A stretch of 25,491 bases of DNA, taken from an uncultured Caryophanales bacterium (GTDB lineage: Bacteria > Bacillota_I > Bacilli_A > Izemoplasmatales > Hujiaoplasmataceae). Below, piece by piece: positions 7,607 to 14,700 of the stretch (positions are counted from its first letter, which is position 1; every line of letters starts with the position of its first letter). Where the stretch lies: NCBI GenBank assembly GCA_937958685.1, contig CALGNF010000085.1, forward strand, positions 1 through 25,491, read 5' to 3'. The translations under genes were made by a program, and so were the position numbers. The notes below the pieces were generated by a model. That model saw only the letters and a list, made by a program, of their open reading frames with translations, did not search any database and was not told the origin of the DNA.

Positions 7607-8560
7607 ATGATGAAAATAGCCGTGCTGACCTCGGGTGGCGACGCTCCCGGCATGAACGCTTCGATCCGGGCCGTCGTGAGGACCGCAATCCACTATGGGA
7701 TGGAGGCGTATGCCGTCTACGACGGTTACAAAGGCCTCGTCGAGGGAAAGATCAAGAAGATGGAGCGCAATGACGTCGGCCAGATCATCAATCGTGGCGG
7801 CACGATCATCGGATCCTCCCGACTCAAGGATTTCGTCAAGAGCGAGGTCCAGGACATCGCCGTCGCCAATCTTCGGAATCTGGGCATCGAAGCCCTGATC
7901 GTGATCGGCGGCGATGGCACCTACAGAGGCGCGGTCGATCTCGCCAAAAAAGGCATCCGCTGCATTGCGATCCCCGGCACGATCGACAACGACATCGCCT
8001 CGACCGAATACACGATCGGTTTTTTCACCGCTTTGGACACGGCCATCGACGCGATCGACAAGTTGCGGGACACCTCATTTTCCCATCAGCGCTGCACCGT
8101 TGTCGAGGTGATGGGCCGCAACTGCGGCGATCTCGCGATCTTCGCCGGCATCGCCTGCGGCGCCGAGATCGTCATCACCCGGGACACCGGTTTCAATCGC
8201 GATGAGGTTTTGAAACAGGTCCGTCACGCCAACCTTGTGGGCAAGCGCCATCTGGTGATCGTCGTCGCCGAACACATCACGGATGTGTTCAAATTGGCCG
8301 AGGACGTTGAGAATAACTCCAATTACGAGGCGCGCGCGAGTGTGCTCGGATACATCCAGAGAGGCGGAACACCTTCTGCCTACGACCGGATTCTGGCCAG
8401 CAAGATGGGCGCTTACGCCGTCGAGTTGCTCCGGCAGGGACAAGAAGGCAAAGCACTTTATGCCAAAAGCTTGGAGATCGGCCATTGCGACATCCAAGAC
8501 GCTCTCACCCAAAAACTCAAGAGCAGCGACTTATACGATTATCTGCCCAAATTGAACTAA
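7607..8560 (+). CDS. pfkA: ATP-dependent 6-phosphofructokinase
   Basis: This 317-residue enzyme phosphorylates fructose 6-phosphate to fructose 1,6-bisphosphate, the committed step of glycolysis. Visible motifs are GGDAPGMNASIRAVVR (10-25) for nucleotide binding, GGDGTYRGA (101-109), and PGTIDND (123-129) with catalytic Asp127, aligning with the Geobacillus enzyme at the same numbering. MGRNCGDLA and the IQRGGTPSAYDR segment with substrate-binding Arg follow. Length and motifs fit the bacterial homotetrameric ATP-PFK rather than the longer PPi-dependent forms. GGAGG lies 11 bases before the ATG at 7607; a second ATG follows at once, and either may be used. It is co-transcribed with dnaE, an order that recalls the dnaE-accDA-pfkA-pyk region of Bacillus, although accDA and pyk are missing here. 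Confidence 0.97.
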   Translation: MMKIAVLTSGGDAPGMNASIRAVVRTAIHYGMEAYAVYDGYKGLVEGKIKKMERNDVGQIINRGGTIIGSSRLKDFVKSEVQDIAVANLRNLGIEALIVIGGDGTYRGAVDLAKKGIRCIAIPGTIDNDIASTEYTIGFFTALDTAIDAIDKLRDTSFSHQRCTVVEVMGRNCGDLAIFAGIACGAEIVITRDTGFNRDEVLKQVRHANLVGKRHLVIVVAEHITDVFKLAEDVENNSNYEARASVLGYIQRGGTPSAYDRILASKMGAYAVELLRQGQEGKALYAKSLEIGHCDIQDALTQKLKSSDLYDYLPKLN

Positions 8561-8584
8561 AGGCTCCGCTGAGGGAGCCTTTTT
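8561..8584 (+). terminator. Rho-independent terminator after pfkA
   Basis: AGGCTCC (8561-8567) pairs with GGAGCCT (8574-8580) across a 6-base loop and is followed by a T run. It starts at the base after the pfkA stop and ends at the stop of the convergent radical SAM gene. Confidence 0.9.
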
Positions 8585-10218
8585 CACGGGCGATGATGGA
8601 TGACCAGGGGGCCTTCCTTGAGATAGAGCGTGATCAGGTAATGGTCCATGAAGGTCGTGACGATCGCATGCCGGCAAAGATAATCAAGCGGGAAGCGATC
8701 GTCTTTTTCGCAATACGCCACGAGAAGATCGTGCTTGTAAGGCAGTTTCTCCCACCAGATCTTGGGGCGCTGGCGGTGGTAGTTGAGATAGTCGAGTTTC
8801 AAAAGCGACAAGACCTGGATCGAAATCTCGGGGTATGCGGCCAGCACAAATTCGTTGAGGCGGACAAAAACATCCAGAAGTTGGTAACGTGTGAACCCAT
8901 AACCGCGGGTCTCGTAGAATTCCCCGAGCGACAGGAAGAAAGCAAACGGTGAAGCCACATTTTCCGCCAACCAGCGGATCGTCTCGTTCATGAATCCCTT
9001 GTTGTAATGGATGTTGAGGGCTTTCTCGACCAGTTTGATCTTGGCGAGATCCTTTGCGGAAAGCGTGTTGTTCTCCACGATCTCATAGGGGGGATCAGGG
9101 GAAAATTTGTAACCATAGCGCTCGTGGTCGCGCCTGATCGGCGTGCCGCGGAGCAACTTGAGGAAACCCAGCTGCAGTTCCTTGGGATAACAGGAAAGCG
9201 TCTCGTTGAACGTCGTTTCAAAGCTTGTGATGTCTTCCTTTGGCAAGCCGGCGATCAAATCAAGATGCAGATCGACAACCTTGCCCTCCTGGATTTTGCG
9301 GATGGCGCGAAACAGCCGGTCGTTGTTTTGGGGACGCTGAACGAGTTTGGTCGTTTCCGGATTCGTCGATTGGACACCGATCTCGAAACGCACAAGTCCC
9401 GCGGGAGCGGTGGCATTGAGATGGTCGATCAGGGCATCGGACAGGATGTCGCCGGTGATCTCGAACTGGAAACTCAGATCGGGGCGGTCAAGCCCGACGA
9501 TGAAGTCGATGACCTGCCTGGCCATATCTTCCCTGAAGTTGAAGGTGCGATCGAGAAACTTGAAGACCTTCGCGCCGTTTGAGAGCAGGTGCAGGATTGT
9601 CTTTCCGACCTCCGCAAACGGGAAGAAGCGCACCCCTCCGGAAAGGGAGGCCAGACAAAAGGTGCAGCGGTAGGGACAACCGCGGGAGATTTCCAGATAC
9701 TGGATCTTGTTGCCGATCTCCGCGTCGAATTCCGGAAAATGATAGGGGTTCCTAAGCAAGGACAGATCGGTGATCGGTTCGATCCTGGTGCTGACGATTT
9801 CCCCGTCCTTGCGATAGACGAGGTTCGGGACAGCCGCCATATCGCCATGATCGGCCCAGGCGGCCACAAACCTGTTGAAGGCAAGCTCACCCTCGCCCAC
9901 GATGATGTAATCGACCGAAGACCTCGTGAATTCGACCTCAGGGTCGAAACTCACCTCGGGACCGCCCCAAAGCACGATTGCCTGCGTTTTGGTCTTGAGC
10001 GCCTCCGTCAGCCGCCTGATGAGGGTCACATTCCAAAGATACACGCTGAACGCCACGATTTCGGGATCAGCCGCCACGACTTCGGCGAAGATCCGCTCAA
10101 AACGGTCGTTGATGGTGAATTCCTTAATGGCAACGGGAAAATCGCAGTTCGCCTTGAGATAACGAACCGCCATGTTGGTATGGATGAATTTGGCATCGAT
10201 TGCGACTAGCAAAATCAA
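8584..10218 (-). CDS. B12-binding domain / radical SAM protein with DUF4080-type C-terminus
   Basis: A 544-residue protein with a cobalamin-binding-like N-terminal domain (about 1-140, including [13 protein letters not shown] and the [11 protein letters not shown] and VGEGE segments), a radical SAM domain (about 172-380) and a C-terminal region of the DUF4080 kind. The 4Fe-4S cluster ligands are Cys181, Cys185 and Cys188 in [22 protein letters not shown] and [11 protein letters not shown] are conserved radical SAM strands. Substrate and reaction are unknown; relatives are annotated only as radical SAM proteins, and a methyltransferase-like chemistry is possible but not shown. Translation probably starts at TTG 10218, with GGTGAT five bases upstream and an extended -10 promoter behind it. 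It is transcribed alone, divergent from uvrB. Confidence 0.9.
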   Translation of the reverse strand: MILLVAIDAKFIHTNMAVRYLKANCDFPVAIKEFTINDRFERIFAEVVAADPEIVAFSVYLWNVTLIRRLTEALKTKTQAIVLWGGPEVSFDPEVEFTRSSVDYIIVGEGELAFNRFVAAWADHGDMAAVPNLVYRKDGEIVSTRIEPITDLSLLRNPYHFPEFDAEIGNKIQYLEISRGCPYRCTFCLASLSGGVRFFPFAEVGKTILHLLSNGAKVFKFLDRTFNFREDMARQVIDFIVGLDRPDLSFQFEITGDILSDALIDHLNATAPAGLVRFEIGVQSTNPETTKLVQRPQNNDRLFRAIRKIQEGKVVDLHLDLIAGLPKEDITSFETTFNETLSCYPKELQLGFLKLLRGTPIRRDHERYGYKFSPDPPYEIVENNTLSAKDLAKIKLVEKALNIHYNKGFMNETIRWLAENVASPFAFFLSLGEFYETRGYGFTRYQLLDVFVRLNEFVLAAYPEISIQVLSLLKLDYLNYHRQRPKIWWEKLPYKHDLLVAYCEKDDRFPLDYLCRHAIVTTFMDHYLITLYLKEGPLVIHHRP

Positions 10219-10235
10219 AACAAATCACCATATCT

Positions 10236-10244
10236 ATTGTAGCA
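10236..10244 (-). promoter_or_regulatory. Extended -10 promoter for the radical SAM gene
   Basis: The minus strand reads TGCTACAAT (TACAAT at 10236-10241). The GGTGAT Shine-Dalgarno site follows at 10224-10229, so the leader is very short. Confidence 0.5.
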
Positions 10245-10280
10245 GATATCCAATTATTCGCCAACCGCCGGGTCAGATTA

Positions 10281-10289
10281 TGTTATACT
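10281..10289 (+). promoter_or_regulatory. Extended -10 promoter for uvrB
   Basis: TGTTATACT is an extended -10 (hexamer 10284-10289). No good -35 is visible at the right distance, and no SOS (LexA/DinR) box is evident around it. AGGTGAT at 10297-10303 is the ribosome binding site. Confidence 0.55.
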
Positions 10290-10306
10290 ATTTGATAGGT
10301 GATATC

Positions 10307-12268
10307 ATGAGAAAGTTCACGGTCACATCCGAGTATTCACCCACCGGCGATCAACCGGAGGCAATCAGGAAACTGACGGAAAATTTGTTGTCGGGCATGC
10401 GGGAGCAGGTGCTTTTGGGCGCGACCGGCACCGGCAAGACCTTCACCATCAGCAAACTCATCGAGAACGTCCAGCGACCCGTGCTCGTCCTCGCCCACAA
10501 CAAAACGTTGGCCGGCCAACTATATGCGGAGTTCAAATCGCTGTTTCCCAACAACCGCGTCGAATATTTCATCTCCTATTATGACTACTACCAGCCCGAA
10601 GCCTACGTTCTCGGGGCGGATATCTATATCGAAAAAGACTCCTCGATCAACGACGAGATCGACGAGATGCGCCACGCGGCCACCTCTTCGCTTTTGGAAC
10701 GGCGCGACGTCATCGTTGTTGCCTCCGTTTCCTGCATCTACGGGATCGGCGACCCCGAAGATTACCGAAAAGGCATGGCGACCTTGCGCGTCGGCGAAGA
10801 TTCCGGAAGGGACAATCTGATCCGCAAGCTCGTGAACATCCTTTATGAACGCAACGACATCGACTTTGCCCGCGGCAGTTTTCGGGTCAAGGGCGATATC
10901 GTCGAAGTCCTGCCCCCCTATGAAAAGACGCTTGCTTTCCGGGTCGAGTTCGATTTCGATACGATCAAACGCATCCGCAGTTTCAACATCGTGACCGGCG
11001 AAATCGCCGAAGAGCACCAGGTGGTGACGCTCTTCCCCGCCTCGCACTTTTTGACGGACAGAAACAAACTCGAGCTGGCGTTGGCAAGAATCAAAGCCGA
11101 ACTCGAAGAGCGGATCAAGTATTTCCGAGGCAAAAATCAATTGCTCGAGGCAGAACGGATCGAGCAGCGGACCAACTATGATATCGAAATGATGAGAGAG
11201 ATCGGCTCATGTTCGGGAATCGAAAACTATTCACGGCATCTTTCGCTTAGGGAAGCCGGCGAGACACCTTCGGTACTGATCGACTTCTTTCCCCGGGATT
11301 TTCTCCTGGTCATCGACGAATCGCACGTGACGCTGCCGCAAGTGAGGGGGATGTACAACGGCGACCGCTCCCGGAAGCAGACGCTTGTCGACTACGGATT
11401 CCGGCTGCCATCGGCGCTTGACAACCGGCCTTTGAATTTTTCAGAATTCCTGCACAAGATCAATCAGGTCGTCTATGTATCCGCAACTCCGGGCGATTTT
11501 GAACTCGAGCGGGCGAACGAGGTCGTCGAGCAGATCATCAGACCGACGGGACTCATCGATCCCTTTGTCGAAGTCAGGCCTGCGGAAGGCCAGATCGACG
11601 ATCTACTCGGTGAGATTGAAACGACACTCAAACGCAACGAGCGCGTGCTTGTGACCACGCTCACGATCAAGATGAGCGAGGATCTGACCAAATATCTGCA
11701 AAGCCTGGGGTACAAAGTCGCCTACCTGCATTCGGAAGTCAAGTCGCTGGAGCGGATGGAGATCATCCGCAGCCTGCGCTTGGGGGAGTTCGACATCCTT
11801 GTCGGCATCAATTTGCTCCGGGAAGGCCTGGACTTGCCGGAAGTGTCGTTGATCGGGATCCTTGACGCCGACAAGGAAGGCTTTCTGCGCAGCGAGCGTT
11901 CCTTGATCCAAACGATCGGCCGCGCCGCGCGCAATGTCAACGGCAAAGTCGTGATGTATGCCCGCAACTTGACCGAATCGATGAAGCGGGCGATCGCCGA
12001 GACCAACCGTCGAAGGGCGATCCAGACCAAGTACAACGAGGAGAACGCGATCACGCCGAAAACGATCATCAAACCGATCTTCGAATCACTTTCGATCAAA
12101 AGCGAGACGATGGACAAAAAGGCGGCGTATCTACACCTGTCCAAAGAAGAAATCCGCAAGAACATCGGCATTTTGGAAAGCCAGATGCTGTTGTCCGCCA
12201 AAGAGCTCGACTTCGAGCGCGCCGCCGAACTCAGAGATGTCATTTTCGAGATGAGGAAACTGTTGTGA
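10307..12268 (+). CDS. uvrB: UvrABC system protein B
   Basis: This 653-residue protein is the damage-verification helicase of nucleotide excision repair; it is loaded by UvrA and then binds UvrC for incision. Walker A GATGTGKT is at 38-45, the beta-hairpin that clamps DNA carries [10 protein letters not shown] (91-100), and the Walker B/DEAD-like box reads VIDESH. Helicase motifs V and VI are represented by [13 protein letters not shown] and QTIGRAARN. The C-terminal UVR motif, which contacts UvrC, ends the protein ([17 protein letters not shown]). The frame runs open back to 10172, but ATG 10307 has AGGTGAT upstream, starts at the usual [20 protein letters not shown], and lies downstream of the promoter. 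It overlaps vanZ by four bases. uvrA and uvrC are not in the window. Confidence 0.98.
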   Translation: MRKFTVTSEYSPTGDQPEAIRKLTENLLSGMREQVLLGATGTGKTFTISKLIENVQRPVLVLAHNKTLAGQLYAEFKSLFPNNRVEYFISYYDYYQPEAYVLGADIYIEKDSSINDEIDEMRHAATSSLLERRDVIVVASVSCIYGIGDPEDYRKGMATLRVGEDSGRDNLIRKLVNILYERNDIDFARGSFRVKGDIVEVLPPYEKTLAFRVEFDFDTIKRIRSFNIVTGEIAEEHQVVTLFPASHFLTDRNKLELALARIKAELEERIKYFRGKNQLLEAERIEQRTNYDIEMMREIGSCSGIENYSRHLSLREAGETPSVLIDFFPRDFLLVIDESHVTLPQVRGMYNGDRSRKQTLVDYGFRLPSALDNRPLNFSEFLHKINQVVYVSATPGDFELERANEVVEQIIRPTGLIDPFVEVRPAEGQIDDLLGEIETTLKRNERVLVTTLTIKMSEDLTKYLQSLGYKVAYLHSEVKSLERMEIIRSLRLGEFDILVGINLLREGLDLPEVSLIGILDADKEGFLRSERSLIQTIGRAARNVNGKVVMYARNLTESMKRAIAETNRRRAIQTKYNEENAITPKTIIKPIFESLSIKSETMDKKAAYLHLSKEEIRKNIGILESQMLLSAKELDFERAAELRDVIFEMRKLL

Positions 12269-12711
12269 AGCGCTGGCTGCTTCTAATAGTCTCGCTTGCG
12301 CTTACAGGTTTTGTTTTCTCATTTTCCCTCGCCTCGGGCGAAGCCTCAGGATCTTTGAGCCTGACGCTGGCAACGGCCGGCAAGACCGCGCTGCAATGGT
12401 TGTTTCCCGGATGGGAGATACAACTGGAGTCACTGCATCTGGTGATTCGGAAATCCGCACACGTCTTCGAGTATCTCCTCCTGGGCTGCAGTTGGACACT
12501 GACCTTCCGTGCCTTCAGATGGAAGCCGATCTGGCTGCTCATCTTGGCGCTTGCCATACCCCTGATCGACGAGGGCATCCAACTGTTTGCCGTCGATCGG
12601 GGACCGAGTCTCGTCGACGCCCTGGTCTTCGATCTTCCGGGATTCCTTCTGGGGATCGGGATAATCAAGGCAACAACGAACCTGATCAGCAAAACCAAAG
12701 CCTCGAATTGA
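12265..12711 (+). CDS. VanZ-like membrane protein
   Basis: A 148-residue membrane protein of the VanZ-like family. About four hydrophobic segments can be seen (near 4-22, 62-80, 88-106 and 122-140). The family signature is complete: [13 protein letters not shown] at 62-74, then DEGIQLF and the [20 protein letters not shown] block. VanZ of enterococci gives low-level teicoplanin resistance, but most chromosomal homologues have no known role; resistance should not be assumed here. Translation starts at GTG 12265, overlapping the uvrB stop as GTGA, with GAGGAAA five bases upstream, so it is translationally coupled to uvrB. Its stop codon lies within the stem-loop of the terminator that follows. 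Confidence 0.87.
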   Translation: MKRWLLLIVSLALTGFVFSFSLASGEASGSLSLTLATAGKTALQWLFPGWEIQLESLHLVIRKSAHVFEYLLLGCSWTLTFRAFRWKPIWLLILALAIPLIDEGIQLFAVDRGPSLVDALVFDLPGFLLGIGIIKATTNLISKTKASN

Positions 12712-12719
12712 GGCTTTTT
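12698..12719 (+). terminator. Rho-independent terminator after uvrB-vanZ
   Basis: AAGCCTC (12698-12704) pairs with GAGGCTT (12710-12716) around a 5-base loop, followed by a T run to 12719. The hairpin overlaps the vanZ stop codon. Confidence 0.9.
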
Positions 12720-12742
12720 CATTATTTTGAATCACTTTCAAC

Positions 12743-12832
12743 ACCAAAATTAATAAAATTAATAAATATATTAAAAAAATTAAAAAAAAGTTGAAAAAAA
12801 TGCTTGACATTTAAATTGAAACTTAATATAAT
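12743..12832 (+). promoter_or_regulatory. Perfect sigma-A consensus promoter with A+T-rich upstream element
   Basis: TTGACA (12804-12809), a 17-base spacer and TATAAT (12827-12832) match the housekeeping consensus at every position. About 60 bases upstream consist almost only of A and T with A and T tracts, as expected for an UP element. There is no TG extension. It should be a very strong promoter unless repressed. The first gene starts 73 bases downstream, at 12906. Confidence 0.85.
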
Positions 12833-12905
12833 GAAGTTGCAAGAGGGAAAAGCGGATAAAAATCAATCTAACCCTCAAGAAAATGAAACCAAGGAGGCAA
12901 CAACG

Positions 12906-13067
12906 ATGGCGATCATCAACGTGTTCAAAAGAAACATCAACCGTAAGGGCTTGAAAGCTGAACATACCAGAAATGACCTTTATCTAGCGGACAGCTTCAT
13001 CCCGAAAATGCCAAGATTGCTCCCGAACGGACTTAACAACCCCAACAACAACTTCTGGAACAAGTAA
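12906..13067 (+). CDS. Small protein of unknown function (53 aa), tandem paralogue 1
   Basis: Not a family I recognise. The 53-residue product is basic, has no signal peptide, no membrane segment and no cysteine, and ends in PNGLNNPNNNFWNK. AAGGAGG lies 8 bases before the ATG, the best ribosome binding site in the area, and the perfect promoter at 12804-12832 drives it. The next gene encodes a similar-sized protein whose tail matches as P-x4-N-x-N-N-x-F-W-x-[K/R] at the same distance from the C-terminus (Pro40 to Lys53). The ribosome binding regions of both genes also agree (CCAAGGAGG then an A-rich spacer). This repeated design supports a real gene despite its size. It could be a signalling or modified-peptide precursor, a protein-binding tag, or a small stress protein; nothing in the sequence decides between these. 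Confidence 0.75.
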   Translation: MAIINVFKRNINRKGLKAEHTRNDLYLADSFIPKMPRLLPNGLNNPNNNFWNK

Positions 13068-13099
13068 GAGAGAAAGAAAAAGCCAAGGAGGAAACAAAG

Positions 13100-13252
13100 A
13101 TGAAACTGATGAAGAACCTATTCGCAGCCAAGAACGGCAGCGCCTCAAGAGCCATAGACGACATCTGCAGACGGTGCGATACGTCGACAAGCATCAATTC
13201 GCTCAACCCCGGCGCCTTCACCAACAGCAACAACAGCTTCTGGCAGAGATAA
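13100..13252 (+). CDS. Small protein of unknown function (50 aa), tandem paralogue 2
   Basis: A 50-residue product, not recognised. It begins MKLMKNLFAAKNGSASRA, carries a CxxC pair (Cys23 and Cys26, sequence CRRC) and ends in PGAFTNSNNSFWQR. The tail aligns without gaps to the preceding small protein (Pro37, Asn42, Asn44, Asn45, Phe47, Trp48, Arg50), and the codons for the NNxFW part are almost identical in the two genes. The rest of the two proteins is only loosely similar, for example NxF near the start. AAGGAGG is 8 bases before the ATG. The gap between the two small genes is 32 bases with no terminator, so they share one transcript. Only 8 bases after the stop begins an inverted-repeat region containing the next promoter. 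Confidence 0.75.
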   Translation: MKLMKNLFAAKNGSASRAIDDICRRCDTSTSINSLNPGAFTNSNNSFWQR

Positions 13253-13261
13253 GGAAGCGCG

Positions 13262-13319
13262 GTCAAGCGCTGAAAGAAATTATACAAAATTAAGTGTAGA
13301 TTTCAAATCAGCGCTTGAC
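13262..13319. repeat. Inverted repeat A, 12-bp arms, distal arm overlaps a -35 box
   Basis: GTCAAGCGCTGA (13262-13273) and TCAGCGCTTGAC (13308-13319) are perfect reverse complements 34 bases apart. The second arm includes TTGAC of the -35 box. Each arm is itself nearly palindromic around AGCGCT. No T run follows, so this is not a standard terminator. Confidence 0.75.
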
Positions 13320-13343
13320 ACACCGCTTATAAATCAATATAAT
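13315..13343 (+). promoter_or_regulatory. Second perfect sigma-A consensus promoter, for the SHOCT-like/DUF2089 genes
   Basis: TTGACA (13315-13320), a 17-base spacer (13321-13337) and TATAAT (13338-13343) match the consensus exactly. The expected start is near 13350. The -35 lies in inverted repeat A and the whole spacer forms part of one arm of inverted repeat B, so a repressor site here is likely. Confidence 0.85.
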
Positions 13344-13381
13344 TAAAATATACTTTAAAAATATTGATTATGAAAGCGGTG
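13321..13381. repeat. Inverted repeat B spanning promoter spacer and 5' leader
   Basis: CACCGCTT (13321-13328) and AATCAATAT (13331-13339) are matched in reverse by ATATTGATT (13361-13369) and AAGCGGTG (13374-13381), giving 17 paired bases with a small internal mismatch and a 21-base loop. The left arm fills the promoter spacer; the right arm ends in GCGGTG, the only candidate Shine-Dalgarno for the gene at 13390. Confidence 0.75.
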
Positions 13382-13389
13382 CATTACAG

Positions 13390-13734
13390 ATGACGGAAAT
13401 CCTCAACAAAGTCAAATACGGCGAAATGACCGCCAAAGAGGCCTACAAGGCTCTTTATACATATCCCAAGGTACGCAAACCGCGCCGAGCGGGATTCATC
13501 AAGATGCGCATCCGGGTTCCGGATGAAAAGGGCGTCAACCGCCTGCTCGCCGTCCTGTTCTTCTTCCCGATACCGCTCTTCGTCGTCAGGTGGGGCTTGA
13601 GGTTCGTCAAGAATGAACATCTGGAAAAGGGTGGCATTGAGAAAAAAGACATCATGGAGCTGATCCGATACCGGGGGATCAGTGTCGAAGTTAACGCCAA
13701 AGGCGGGGAGAAAGTCCTTGTCAAAACAATCTGA
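13390..13734 (+). CDS. SHOCT-like small membrane protein
   Basis: A 114-residue protein with an N-terminal SHOCT-like helical module (EILNKVKYGEMTAKEAYKAL, 3-22), a basic stretch (29-41) with IKMRIRV, and a hydrophobic segment 51-72 (RLLAVLFFFPIPLFVVRWGL) long enough to cross the membrane. A C-terminal domain holds DIMELIRYRG and VEVNAKGGEKVLVKTI. The order resembles the protein at 14296-14679: module, RIRV or RIKV strand, then a helix and a closing strand. Here the middle strand has become hydrophobic. Function unknown; Bacillota proteins with this architecture are usually annotated only as SHOCT-like or YvlB-like. Its ribosome binding site is poor (GGTG at 13378-13381). It is the first gene behind the second perfect promoter. 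Confidence 0.75.
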   Translation: MTEILNKVKYGEMTAKEAYKALYTYPKVRKPRRAGFIKMRIRVPDEKGVNRLLAVLFFFPIPLFVVRWGLRFVKNEHLEKGGIEKKDIMELIRYRGISVEVNAKGGEKVLVKTI

Positions 13735-13794
13735 AACCGGCAATATCCAAGACTCATTGGATGCAATATCATACAACAAAAGGAGGAATAAACG

Positions 13795-14280
13795 ATGAAA
13801 GGATTCAATTTCAATCCTGAGGACTTGAAAGAACTCAAGGATCTCAAGGCTCTTAAGGAAAGCATCAAAAGCAAGACCAAATACCCCGTGATTTCCGAAT
13901 GTCCGGTCTGCCACAACGACCTCGTCGTCGAAGCGCTGCACTGCGACAAGTGCCACACCCGCATCGAGGGCAAGTTCACCCTCTCGAAATTCAACTATCT
14001 TGACACCGACAAGCTGTACTTCATCGAGGTTTTTGTCAAAAACCGCGGCAACATCAAGGCGATCGAAAAGGAAATGGACTACAGTTATCCGACAATCAAG
14101 AAAATGCTCGATGAAGTGATCGTCGGCCTCGGTTACAAACTCGACGGTTCCGAGGAACCGGCAGAGGAGCCGAAGGAAGACGCCAAGAAAACGGAATCAA
14201 GGATGGAAATCCTGGAAAAACTCAACAACGGTGAAATCGATTTCGATACCGCCACCGAATTGTTGCAGAAACTGAAGTAA
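13795..14280 (+). CDS. DUF2089-family zinc-ribbon/HTH protein, putative regulator
   Basis: A 161-residue protein of the DUF2089 kind. After a charged helix (9-27) comes a four-cysteine zinc ribbon: Cys36 and Cys39 (CPVC), Cys50 and Cys53 (CDKC). Residues 79-113 look like a sigma-type helix-turn-helix (VKNRGNIKAIEKEMDYSYPTI then KKMLDEVI), where an FxxxxGNIKxIxxxxxxSYPTIxxxL pattern is characteristic. A linker rich in Glu and Lys leads to a C-terminal SHOCT-like module, MEILEKLNNGEIDFDTATELL (138-158). AAAGGAGG lies 8 bases before the ATG. DNA binding is inferred from the fold, and it is a natural candidate to act on the inverted repeats upstream in its own operon, but this is not shown. Confidence 0.88.
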   Translation: MKGFNFNPEDLKELKDLKALKESIKSKTKYPVISECPVCHNDLVVEALHCDKCHTRIEGKFTLSKFNYLDTDKLYFIEVFVKNRGNIKAIEKEMDYSYPTIKKMLDEVIVGLGYKLDGSEEPAEEPKEDAKKTESRMEILEKLNNGEIDFDTATELLQKLK

Positions 14281-14295
14281 AGGAGGCTCATGACC

Positions 14296-14679
14296 ATGGC
14301 ACAGGAAAACCTCAAAAATGAGAGAATGAAGATCCTTGACCTTTTACAAAAGGGAACGATCACGGCCGAACAAGCCGAAAAGTTGCTGTCGTCGATGGGC
14401 GAAACCATCCCGGAGCCAAAAGGCTTCCTGGTTGATAAAAAAGCCCCGTTCCGGATGCTGAGAATCAAAGTTCTGAGCGCCGAAGGCGACAATGTCAATG
14501 TCCAGTTGCCGATCGAGTTCGCCAAACTCATGAAGAGCAAGAAATTCAAGCTCGATGCGCTCGAAGACGTCGATATCGATGTCGACGCCCTGATCGAGAT
14601 GATCAATGCCGGTGTCATCGGCGAAATCGTCAATGTTCAAAGCGCCGAAGGCGATATCGTCAAAATCACTGTCGAGTGA
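14296..14679 (+). CDS. SHOCT-like domain protein
   Basis: A 127-residue soluble protein. Its N-terminal SHOCT-like module reads MKILDLLQKGTITAEQAEKLLSSM, followed by a linker and a domain starting MLRIKVLSAEGDNVNVQLPI, then an acidic segment (DALEDVDIDVDALIEMI) and the closing strand VNVQSAEGDIVKITVE. This arrangement (module, RIRV-x-NVxxP strand, acidic helix, IVDV-type strand) is common in Bacillota, usually next to DUF2089 proteins, and has no proven function. An ATG at 14290 is only three bases from AGGAGG, so the ATG at 14296, with nine bases of spacing like its neighbours, is preferred. It follows the DUF2089 stop directly and precedes the MFS gene by 21 bases. Confidence 0.83.
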   Translation: MAQENLKNERMKILDLLQKGTITAEQAEKLLSSMGETIPEPKGFLVDKKAPFRMLRIKVLSAEGDNVNVQLPIEFAKLMKSKKFKLDALEDVDIDVDALIEMINAGVIGEIVNVQSAEGDIVKITVE

Positions 14680-14700
14680 CGATTACACAAGACCGCCGAC

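Noticed and set aside
9007..10209. Long plus-strand open frames (191 and 206 codons)
   Set aside because: Shadows of the minus-strand radical SAM gene, which has its cluster-binding cysteines and its own promoter.
12265..12711. VanZ-like gene as a glycopeptide-resistance determinant
   Set aside because: No van ligase, dehydrogenase or regulator is nearby; chromosomal VanZ-like genes coupled to housekeeping genes are common.
12743..12803. A+T-rich stretch as a replication origin or insertion scar
   Set aside because: No DnaA-box cluster, iterons or flanking duplications; it lies directly behind a -35 box and is explained as an UP element.
13262..13381. Inverted repeats as terminators, IS ends or CRISPR repeats
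   Set aside because: No T run follows either repeat, no transposase is present, and there is no regular repeat-spacer array. Their overlap with promoter elements points to regulation.
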